This document shows positions 1-5,914 of a stretch of 7,667 nt of DNA, piece by piece (within the stretch, counting starts at the first letter, position 1; each line of letters starts with the position of its first letter). Made by a program: the position numbers and the translations under genes. The DNA is from an uncultured Fretibacterium sp. Its GTDB lineage: Bacteria; Synergistota; Synergistia; Synergistales; Aminobacteriaceae. Under the pieces are notes generated by a model that saw nothing but the letters and a program-made list of their open reading frames with translations, made no database searches and was not told where the DNA came from. The stretch is from NCBI GenBank assembly GCA_937915835.1, contig CALGHA010000199.1, forward strand, positions 1-7,667, given 5' to 3'.

Positions 1-147
1 ATACCTGAAATCTTTTCACGCTTGGGAATTACTCACATCGTCGCTCCTGTTGGTAATGACGCGGCGAAAATCGAAGCTCATATCTCGGCAGGAGGCAGTA
101 CGTGGCTTTGTGAAGCTCTTAAGTGGCGAGTATATACTTGTAAGTAA
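1..147 (+). CDS. C-terminal fragment of an unrecognised protein
   Basis: Frame 1 is open from the first base of the window for 48 codons and ends at TAA 145-147. The start lies outside the window. The visible tail looks like real globular protein: a hydrophobic stretch THIVAPVGNDAAKIEAHI, a glycine turn SAGGSTW, then a basic end with two cysteines (WLCEALKWRVYTCK). I do not recognise the family and assign no function. It reads in the same direction as the ferredoxin, but 126 bases and a separate promoter lie between them, so they need not share a transcript. No convincing terminator hairpin follows the stop. An antisense frame over the same bases looks less protein-like and was not kept. Confidence 0.5.
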   Translation: MPEIFSRLGITHIVAPVGNDAAKIEAHISAGGSTWLCEALKWRVYTCK

Positions 148-186
148 AGGTTGTACAGTCAAACAGCGGATTTTTTGAGGTAAATG

Positions 187-195
187 TGCTATAAT
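187..195 (+). promoter_or_regulatory. Extended -10 promoter for the ferredoxin gene
   Basis: The bases TGCTATAAT form a consensus -10 hexamer (190-195) preceded by the TG of an extended -10 element (187-188). No good -35 hexamer lies 16-18 bases upstream, where the sequence is close to CGGATT. That fits an extended -10 promoter, which depends less on the -35 box. Transcription would start near 202 and give a leader of about 70 bases before the ferredoxin ATG. The call rests on motif match and position only. Confidence 0.6.
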
Positions 196-273
196 TTTTC
201 GCGTCAAGAAGTTGAGGGACTTTGAGACTAAACGATTAAGAACAAGTATCCACGAGGGGAGGAAAAATATATC

Positions 274-447
274 ATGGCAAAAGCAGTAGTAGATCAGGAC
301 ACTTGCGTAGGATGTGAGTCATGCGTAGGAGCTTGCCCGGTTTCAGCTATTTCCGTTAATGACGGCAAAGCCAGCGTTGATGCAGGTGCATGTGTAGAGT
401 GTGGAACCTGTGTATCAACTTGCCCGGTAGGCGCAATTTCCCAGTAA
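274..447 (+). CDS. 2[4Fe-4S] clostridial-type ferredoxin, 57 aa
   Basis: This is a complete small gene running from ATG 274 to TAA 445-447. The product carries two CxxCxxCxxxCP motifs, with cysteines at residues 11, 14, 17, 21 and 40, 43, 46, 50. The 18-residue gap between the motifs is the same as in classical clostridial ferredoxins, and the two halves are recognisable internal duplicates (CVGCESCVGACP and CVECGTCVSTCP). Each motif should ligate one [4Fe-4S] cluster. By family knowledge it is a soluble cytoplasmic low-potential carrier for enzymes such as pyruvate:ferredoxin oxidoreductase or hydrogenases; the partner here is unknown. A strong SD (GGGGAGG, 256-262) lies 11 bases before the ATG. 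With its own promoter and a terminator at 477-511 it is probably monocistronic. Length is normal and no ligand residue is missing. Confidence 0.95.
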   Translation: MAKAVVDQDTCVGCESCVGACPVSAISVNDGKASVDAGACVECGTCVSTCPVGAISQ

Positions 448-476
448 TATTTTTAACTTGGCTTCAGATTTTAATC

Positions 477-511
477 AACTGGCAGGGATTTATACCTTGC
501 CGGTTTTTTTT
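477..511 (+). terminator. Intrinsic terminator after the ferredoxin gene
   Basis: An 11-pair stem (AACTGGCAGGG at 477-487 with CCTTGCCGGTT at 495-505, including two G-U pairs) closes a 7-base loop ATTTATA. It runs directly into eight T residues (504-511). It lies 30 bases after the ferredoxin stop and should end that transcript, separating it from the helicase gene downstream. Confidence 0.9.
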
Positions 512-556
512 GTGCATAATCCTGTAAAATCTTTACATAAAAATTCACTCAACATG

Positions 557-675
557 AAAGGAGGATTAATCTGCTGAAGTTTTCATGAGAAAGTATTATT
601 TGCTGGAAAATTCCACTCCTTATAGATATTTGTGTCAAAATTTCGGCAAATTTACCTCAGCAGATTTGTTCATAC
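557..675 (+). promoter_or_regulatory. Structured leader with remote Shine-Dalgarno before the helicase gene
   Basis: AAAGGAGG at 557-564 is a perfect match to the anti-SD sequence but has no start codon at usable distance: ATG 585 is 20 bases away and the CTGs at 571 and 574 run into TGA 586. The helicase ATG at 676 has no SD immediately upstream. Between them is a perfect 10-base inverted repeat (568-577 and 657-666). Folding it leaves 3 bases between SD and stem and 9 between stem and ATG, an effective spacing of about 12. Smaller hairpins fit inside, notably AAATTT-CGGC-AAATTT at 638-653. Weak extra pairs (563-566 with 668-671) could instead mask the end of the SD. Known parallels are phage T4 genes 25 and 38, where a hairpin brings SD and start codon together. 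The repeat is seen; the function is inferred. No convincing promoter was found between 512 and 556. Confidence 0.5.
568..666. repeat. 99-base segment bounded by perfect 10-base inverted repeats
   Basis: AATCTGCTGA at 568-577 and TCAGCAGATT at 657-666 are exact reverse complements, 79 bases apart. The tetramer GATT occurs at 564-567, just left of the segment, and again at 663-666, as its last four bases. This could be the base of an RNA stem in the helicase leader, or the trace of a small inserted element lying between an SD and its start codon. No coding sequence inside is convincing. Confidence 0.6.
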
Positions 676-3600
676 ATGAAATTTTCTCTTTCACCAGATA
701 CCCCCGAAGGCCAGGCTAAAGCAATAAAATCTGACGAAAAAATTATCACAGTCGGAGCAGGAGCAGGAACCGGAAAAACTTGGGTACTCTCACAAAGATA
801 TTTACGTCTATTGCTCGAAGATGATGATATAACGCCGTCAAATATTCTCACTCTCACTTACACCGAAGCCGCCGCGTCCGAAATGAAACAGAGAATTATA
901 GCTATGATTGAGAATGAGCTTGAAGATTTTCATGATGAAGCTCGAAAACGTAAAATTCTTGACGGCCTCGCTGACAGCTGGATATCGACGATACACTCAT
1001 TCGCGGCAAGATTGATTAGGGAAGCCGGATTGTCGCTCGATATTGACCCGAAAGCGTCAGTAATTTCAACTCATCAGGAAAATGAATTTTGGGAAAGCAT
1101 AAGGAACGCCGCAGAGTTCGCAAATTTTCGGGAATTGGCCGGAGCTTACGGAGATAAAACGTTAAAAAAAGTTGCAGAATTTCTTGATAACGATGAATAC
1201 TTCAGCGCAGGTGTCTCAAAATGGAAAGCAGGAAATTTAAGCGAGTTCGCAAGGAAAACAGCAGAGCTTCATGCTTCGTCAGGTCATTCATGGGAAGAAA
1301 TGTTACAGTGGTCCGAAGATGATAAATTAATCGATGAAACTCGGCCGTTAATCGAGAAAATTATTGCTGACGAATGGCTCGAAGTTTGGAATTTATGGAG
1401 AAAATTTACAAATCTTCCCAAACCCAAAAACATGAACGGAGACGGAGGAAGATTGCTTCAACTTCTGGATTGGCAGGCTCACTCTCAATACACTTTAGAG
1501 ACAGCAAAAAAGTTTTATGAAGATTTAGTAATCGATACACAGAAAAATATTGTTGGTAGAGCTGGACAACCTTTTACAAAACTCAAAGAAGAATTAGGCG
1601 ATATGACATTCGGAGACTGGCGAAAAACACGGCCTGAGCTGATAAAGAAGATTACGCCGGATTATGACAAAAATTTTTCAGATGAAGAACTCAGAATGCG
1701 TAAAAGTTTGATGAAATTCTGCGCATTATCTTGGGGAATGTGGAACATGATGAAGAAACATCGCGGCTTGTTATCATTCTCGGACATGATTTTACACGCT
1801 AAGAAAGCCATTGCTGACGGTGCAGTGAAACGTGAATTTGCTCATGTCCTCGTTGACGAGTTCCAGGACACTGACAGACTTCAATTTGAGATGATTAACT
1901 CGCTCGCTGACAAGTCAAATCTTTTTGCCGTCGGAGATCCGAAACAGTCAATCTACAAATTCAGGCACGCTGACCCTTCAGTTTTCGCCGAAGTAATCAT
2001 GACAGCTAACGACAGAATTGAACTTGATGTGAGCTTCAGAACTCGTAAATCTTTATTGACACGGATTAATAAACTTTTCGCTAAGTTATGGGCTAGAGGT
2101 CTCGGACATTCCGAAGAAATGGAAGGTTTATATTATCAAGCCTTAAATCCTGCGCTTAATGAGAGTGATAGAAATTCAGGGACAATGCCGGACTTCAAAG
2201 TTTTTCTCGCTCGCCACAATAAGAACACGACGAGTGAAGCTAGAAAAATTTTAGCCGAGAATATAGCTTACAAAATAGCCTCATGGGTCAAAGATGAATT
2301 AACGATTTGGGACAAGCGCGAAAAAGTCATAAGGCCCGTAAAGTTCTCGGACTTCGCAATTCTCTCACGTTCACGAAGCATTTACCCGGTCTTAGAGGAC
2401 GCTTTAAACAAATTCGGGATTAAATCAGTTCAGGACAAGAGCACGGATTATTTCAGCAGGGGTGAAGTTAATGATGTCGTGTGCTTACTCAGAGCTGCCG
2501 CGAATTTTCATGATGATTTTGCTGTTACAGGCTGGCTAATGTCCCCGTTCTCAGGAGTTTCAGAGGAAGACGCAATCACAAAATGCCTAATGCTCGCCAA
2601 TAAAGATAATCATCCGATTGACTTAATCGAGAAAAATTTACCCGAAGCGTTTTCACGTCTTGAATATCTCGCTCTGGTCGGTGAACACGAAGGCCCGGCA
2701 GGATTATTAGCTTTGTTCGACAAAAATAGAAGCTGGCTTGCGTGTTATGACTTGAACGACAGAATGAGAGTTCTGCGCAATGTTCGTAACGCTTTATCGG
2801 TCGCGCGAGAGTTTCAGACCGGAGGAACTTCAAGCCTCGTTTCGTGTGCTGAATACATGACGCGTGCTGTTCGTGAGGAAATTTCGTTCGAAGAACCCGC
2901 CTGGCATGATGAGAATGAAAATGCCGTTCGTCTCGGTGTCGTCCATTCGGCTAAAGGGCTTGAGTATCCCGTAACAATAATTTTCGAGCATCGTGTGAAA
3001 AAAGACGTTGACAGAGGAGCTTTGAGACCGTCAAGAAAACTCGGTGTAGTCTTCTCAAGTTTTCCTGATGAAATTATGAATGAACAAGAAATTACTCCTC
3101 AAGGTCATAACTGGGAAAAATTATTGTCCGAACAGGGTGACGCTGAAGAGGAGGAGAGATTATTTTACGTCGCGATAACACGTGCTCAGGACAGCTTGAT
3201 TTTCTGCGGATTAATCGATGAGAAAACCGGCGAGGCTCATAATCACACTTGGACAAAACTTTTGCTTGATAATCTCGATGACAATTTTACTGCTGAAGAA
3301 GTTACTGCGCTTGACGATGGGAAATTACAGGCTCTGACTTATGAGGAGGACGAAAAAGTTTTAATTCCTGTCGAAGTCGTGAACGTGAAAAATTCTTTGA
3401 GGCAATTCTCGGCGAGTTCGTTTGCTTTGTTCGAGTTCTGCCCATTCGCTTGGAGAAGAAGTTACAGGCAGGGAATTAATCTCACTTGGGAACTTCCGAA
3501 TGATAATGCTCCTGAAGAATTTTCCGGAGGCTCTGAACTCGGAAGTCTTGCACACTGGGTATTAGCTCACGAAAATTATTATGAGCGTCTCGAAGACTTA

Positions 3601-4131
3601 TTGCACAACAAAGAGAATATCTCACGTATTCCCGGATATTTGCGCGGAATTTGGCGTAACGAGAAATCTAAAAGTTTGCTTGAAGGCTGGCTGAAAAATT
3701 TTGCTGTCAGTGAACTCGGCCTTATGTTAAGAAAACAGAAGGATTTACAGCAGGAATATAGATTTAGGCGTAATCTCAACGAGAAGATCACGCTTGCTGG
3801 CTCAATTGACGCGTTTTTCGGAGGGAATAATGTAGTTGACTACAAAATCACGAGCATTGACAACGTGCCGCCCGGACTTTATCAATCACAATTAGAATTT
3901 TACGCCTTTATCGTTCATGAATTAACTGGAGCTGAGAAAGTTAATACGTTCATTGCGTTCTTACGAGAGGGAAAAGTTGAGACAAGGACTTACGATAATT
4001 TTGCGGAAATTCAGGCGCGTATAATGAAATCTGCTGAAATTTGCGCGTCAGGGCCGTATAATCCTAATCATGAACATTGCGGCTCATGCCCGTTCAAGAA
4101 AGGTTGTGTGAAAATTGCAGGAAAATTTTAA
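676..4131 (+). CDS. AddA/UvrD-type helicase with C-terminal Fe-S RecB-family nuclease
   Basis: This 1151-residue cytoplasmic enzyme should unwind and degrade double-strand DNA ends for recombinational repair. Superfamily 1 motifs appear in order: Walker A GAGAGTGKT (27-35), Ia TYTEAAASEM (61-70), STIHSF (104-109), Walker B VDEFQDTD (393-400), III GDPKQSIYKFR (420-430), IV VSFRT (452-456), V HSAKGLEYP (757-765) and VI YVAITRAQ (831-838). The C-terminal third is a PD-(D/E)XK nuclease: H960, D1045, the VVDYK core (D1055, K1057) and QxxxY (Q1072, Y1076). C922 in FEFCPFAWRRSY plus C1135, C1138 and C1144 make the C...CxxCx5C signature of an iron-sulfur nuclease, as in AddB. Length suits AddA. ATG 676 was chosen because the conserved TPEGQAKAI begins at residue 9 and the frame upstream, back to TGA 586, offers no other start. 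No SD lies directly before it; see the leader entry. No addB partner is adjacent. Confidence 0.9.
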   Translation: MKFSLSPDTPEGQAKAIKSDEKIITVGAGAGTGKTWVLSQRYLRLLLEDDDITPSNILTLTYTEAAASEMKQRIIAMIENELEDFHDEARKRKILDGLADSWISTIHSFAARLIREAGLSLDIDPKASVISTHQENEFWESIRNAAEFANFRELAGAYGDKTLKKVAEFLDNDEYFSAGVSKWKAGNLSEFARKTAELHASSGHSWEEMLQWSEDDKLIDETRPLIEKIIADEWLEVWNLWRKFTNLPKPKNMNGDGGRLLQLLDWQAHSQYTLETAKKFYEDLVIDTQKNIVGRAGQPFTKLKEELGDMTFGDWRKTRPELIKKITPDYDKNFSDEELRMRKSLMKFCALSWGMWNMMKKHRGLLSFSDMILHAKKAIADGAVKREFAHVLVDEFQDTDRLQFEMINSLADKSNLFAVGDPKQSIYKFRHADPSVFAEVIMTANDRIELDVSFRTRKSLLTRINKLFAKLWARGLGHSEEMEGLYYQALNPALNESDRNSGTMPDFKVFLARHNKNTTSEARKILAENIAYKIASWVKDELTIWDKREKVIRPVKFSDFAILSRSRSIYPVLEDALNKFGIKSVQDKSTDYFSRGEVNDVVCLLRAAANFHDDFAVTGWLMSPFSGVSEEDAITKCLMLANKDNHPIDLIEKNLPEAFSRLEYLALVGEHEGPAGLLALFDKNRSWLACYDLNDRMRVLRNVRNALSVAREFQTGGTSSLVSCAEYMTRAVREEISFEEPAWHDENENAVRLGVVHSAKGLEYPVTIIFEHRVKKDVDRGALRPSRKLGVVFSSFPDEIMNEQEITPQGHNWEKLLSEQGDAEEEERLFYVAITRAQDSLIFCGLIDEKTGEAHNHTWTKLLLDNLDDNFTAEEVTALDDGKLQALTYEEDEKVLIPVEVVNVKNSLRQFSASSFALFEFCPFAWRRSYRQGINLTWELPNDNAPEEFSGGSELGSLAHWVLAHENYYERLEDLLHNKENISRIPGYLRGIWRNEKSKSLLEGWLKNFAVSELGLMLRKQKDLQQEYRFRRNLNEKITLAGSIDAFFGGNNVVDYKITSIDNVPPGLYQSQLEFYAFIVHELTGAEKVNTFIAFLREGKVETRTYDNFAEIQARIMKSAEICASGPYNPNHEHCGSCPFKKGCVKIAGKF

Positions 4132-4876
4132 GTCAGAACAGCATAAAGAGCTTCATAAAGAATTGCACAAGGAATATTATTTAACGTGTGAGAAATATTA
4201 TATCTTTGAGTTATTAACTATTGCGGGCGGAATGATGGGGCTTTACACGTATAATCTCAGGGGCGGAGTTTTCTCGAATGCTCAGACCGGAAATATCGTA
4301 AAAATGTGCGCTGCCTTTGGACGCGGAGAATGGGGAAATTGTTTTTATTATTTTATCCCGTTCTCGGCTTATATTCTCGGCACTATTTTATCCGAGATTT
4401 TGCCCGAAAAAGTCAGAAATACTCATTTTATACGCTGGGACACTATGCTTGTCGGAATTGAAATCGTCGTGTTATTCCTGATTGGGTTAATGCCGTTCTC
4501 ATGGCCGGATCAGATTGCGCAGGTTCTAATAAATTTTCTGTGTGCCATGCAGTTCAACACTTTTAGGCAGGCTGAAGGTGTCCCAATGGCTACAACGTTT
4601 GTAACTAATCATGTTCGTCAAATCGGCATAAGTGTAGCTCGAATTATTCGCCATCATGAACAGGAAGCTGAAGCTCGCGCAAAAATGATTAAGCACGTGA
4701 AAATTATTCTGGCCTTCTTTATGGGAGGAGTAATCGTTACAGCTTTAAGCCCGTATTTTCACGAGGAGACTATATGGCTCGCGATTATCCCGTTGACAAT
4801 ATGCTTCTGTGTAATGCTGGAGTCCGATTTAGTTTACGAACGCGCTATGCTGGATATTACTCCTCACGGACATTAG
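4115..4876 (+). CDS. DUF1275/YoaK-family integral membrane protein, 253 aa
   Basis: The family is recognised from GGMMGLYTYNLRGGVF followed by SNAQTGN (residues 38-60), which matches the DUF1275 hallmark of GG..D/.YTY..RGGVFANAQTGN. About six membrane helices can be placed, near 31-47, 75-95, 111-127, 132-150, 195-213 and 220-236. The biochemical function of the family is not established, so none is assigned. The reading frame begins at TTG 4115, inside the last codons of the helicase gene (17-base overlap), with AAAGG at 4099-4103 eleven bases upstream. An in-frame TTG at 4163 is possible but has no better SD, and no ATG precedes the conserved motif. Co-transcription and translational coupling with the helicase are likely. 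The N-terminus carries an HKEL repeat (residues 10-21, then HKEY). Confidence 0.85.
   Translation: MQENFKSEQHKELHKELHKEYYLTCEKYYIFELLTIAGGMMGLYTYNLRGGVFSNAQTGNIVKMCAAFGRGEWGNCFYYFIPFSAYILGTILSEILPEKVRNTHFIRWDTMLVGIEIVVLFLIGLMPFSWPDQIAQVLINFLCAMQFNTFRQAEGVPMATTFVTNHVRQIGISVARIIRHHEQEAEARAKMIKHVKIILAFFMGGVIVTALSPYFHEETIWLAIIPLTICFCVMLESDLVYERAMLDITPHGH
4142..4177 (+). repeat. Three tandem 12-base units encoding HKEL-HKEL-HKEY
   Basis: Three imperfect 12-base units (CATAAAGAGCTT, CATAAAGAATTG, CACAAGGAATAT) encode a charged tandem motif at residues 10-21 of the membrane protein, before its first helix. The units differ mostly at third codon positions, so the peptide pattern is kept better than the DNA. 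It may be a simple slippage-born expansion of a cytoplasmic N-terminal tail. Confidence 0.6.
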
Positions 4877-4888
4877 GATAAACAAAAA

Positions 4889-4920
4889 GCCCCCCGTTGA
4901 GTGCGAGGGGCAAAATTTTT
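4889..4920. terminator. Bidirectional terminator between convergent operons
   Basis: GCCCC (4889-4893) pairs with GGGGC (4907-4911), with a further CG/CG pair inside. On the minus strand the hairpin is followed by TTTTTGTTT (complement of 4881-4888), so it closes the sugar-transport operon well. On the plus strand it is followed by AAAA then TTTTT (4916-4920), a weaker tail that can end the helicase/membrane-protein transcript. It sits in the 66-base gap between two convergent stop codons. Confidence 0.8.
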
Positions 4921-4942
4921 ACTTACTCACTAAATTACTTCA

Positions 4943-5914
4943 TTACTTCCTGCGTTTCTTCAGCATATCAACGTAGACAGCGAGAAGAATTACTACACCT
5001 TTTGCGATTTGCTGCCAGAATGAATTTAATCCCAACAAGTTCAAGCCGTTGTTGAGCACGCCGATGATCAATACGCCGATGAAGGTTGAGCCGATTTTAC
5101 CGACTCCGCCTGACATTGACGTTCCGCCCAAGACTGTAGCCGCAATCGCGTCCATCTCGAAGGCTTGTCCTGCTGTGGGCTGACCTGATGCCATTCTTGC
5201 ACAAAGCACAACGCCCGTGAATGCCGCCAAAAATCCGCTCATTGTATACACAAGCATTTTCGTTCGTGCGACGTTTACGCCTGAGAATATCGCAGCTTTA
5301 TCATTGCCGCCAACTGCATAGACATGACGACCGAAACGAGTTTTGCTGAGTAATATCACGCAGATTACCAGGAACACGAGCATATACACAACCGGAAGAG
5401 GTATCGGGCCAATGTAACCAGTTCCGATAATCTGATACTCTTTAATCATCGCTCGAATTGGCTGACCGTTCGAGTAAATATACGCCGCTCCTCGTGCAAT
5501 CTGCATCATCGCCAGCGTAACGATAAAGGGCGGTATCGTCGTCTTCGCAATCATGAAGCCATTAAACAAGCCTAAACATGTGCCGATTATTATCGCTGTG
5601 ATTACGGCCTGAGGAACTGTGAAGCCGCTCTTGACGATTAAACCCGCGCTGAGAGTTCCGGATAAAGCAAGAATTGAGCCGACTGATAAGTCAATTCCCC
5701 CCGTGATAATCGCAAATGTCATTCCGAAAGCTAAACACGCATTCGATGAAACCTGACGCAGAACGTTAATCAAGTTTCGCTGTGAGTAAAATACTCCGTC
5801 TGTCGTGAAAGAAAGTATTACGCACATCGCCAGTAAACCGATTAATGTACCCATATTTTCCTTAAAGTAGCGCACAAATCCATTCTGAGCTTTTACACTG
5901 TTTTCAAGCGGCAT
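4943..5914 (-). CDS. rbsC: RbsC-type sugar ABC transporter permease, 323 aa
   Basis: This is the inner-membrane channel subunit of a CUT2/ribose-class importer and would pair with the ATPase encoded just upstream. Diagnostic segments are TGGIDLSVGS (71-80), the coupling-loop region GRHVYAVGGNDKAAIFSGV (195-213) and DAIAATVLGGTSMSGGVG (255-272). Hydrophobic helices run through most of the protein, and it ends with the basic tail KKRRK. Length is typical of RbsC. The start was set at ATG 5914 because AGGAGGAGG (5934-5926) lies 11 bases before it. An in-frame ATG at 5941 would add nine mostly acidic residues, but the SD falls inside that extension and only a weak AGGA precedes it. The chosen start overlaps the ATPase stop by 11 bases, indicating translational coupling. 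Ribose is the best guess from family resemblance; xylose, galactose or another pentose or hexose cannot be excluded. Confidence 0.88.
   Translation of the reverse strand: MPLENSVKAQNGFVRYFKENMGTLIGLLAMCVILSFTTDGVFYSQRNLINVLRQVSSNACLAFGMTFAIITGGIDLSVGSILALSGTLSAGLIVKSGFTVPQAVITAIIIGTCLGLFNGFMIAKTTIPPFIVTLAMMQIARGAAYIYSNGQPIRAMIKEYQIIGTGYIGPIPLPVVYMLVFLVICVILLSKTRFGRHVYAVGGNDKAAIFSGVNVARTKMLVYTMSGFLAAFTGVVLCARMASGQPTAGQAFEMDAIAATVLGGTSMSGGVGKIGSTFIGVLIIGVLNNGLNLLGLNSFWQQIAKGVVILLAVYVDMLKKRRK

Noticed and set aside
204..256. Repeated TTGAG-like words in the ferredoxin leader (TTGAGGGAC, TTTGAGAC)
   Set aside because: They are too short and imperfect to call an operator or riboswitch, and no stable aptamer-like fold was seen.
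554..577. A seven-residue leader peptide MKGGLIC encoded across the SD
   Set aside because: It has no SD of its own, and its reading frame is simply the SD bases themselves. Nothing suggests attenuation.
600..628. Possible promoter (TTGCTG with TATAGA/TAGATA) inside the helicase leader
   Set aside because: The spacing is poor for the better -10, the -10 is weak, and a start there would remove the SD from the mRNA. It stays possible but unsupported.
585..719. A 44-codon frame from ATG 585, downstream of the strong SD at 557-564 and overlapping the helicase start
   Set aside because: The SD is 20 bases from this ATG, too far for normal use, and the peptide has no recognisable features. It runs 44 bases into the helicase gene in another frame.
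2576..2833. Antisense open frame within the helicase gene
   Set aside because: It overlies a conserved, continuous helicase reading frame and has no SD or recognisable domain. The other antisense frames over the helicase and the ATPase were rejected for the same reason.
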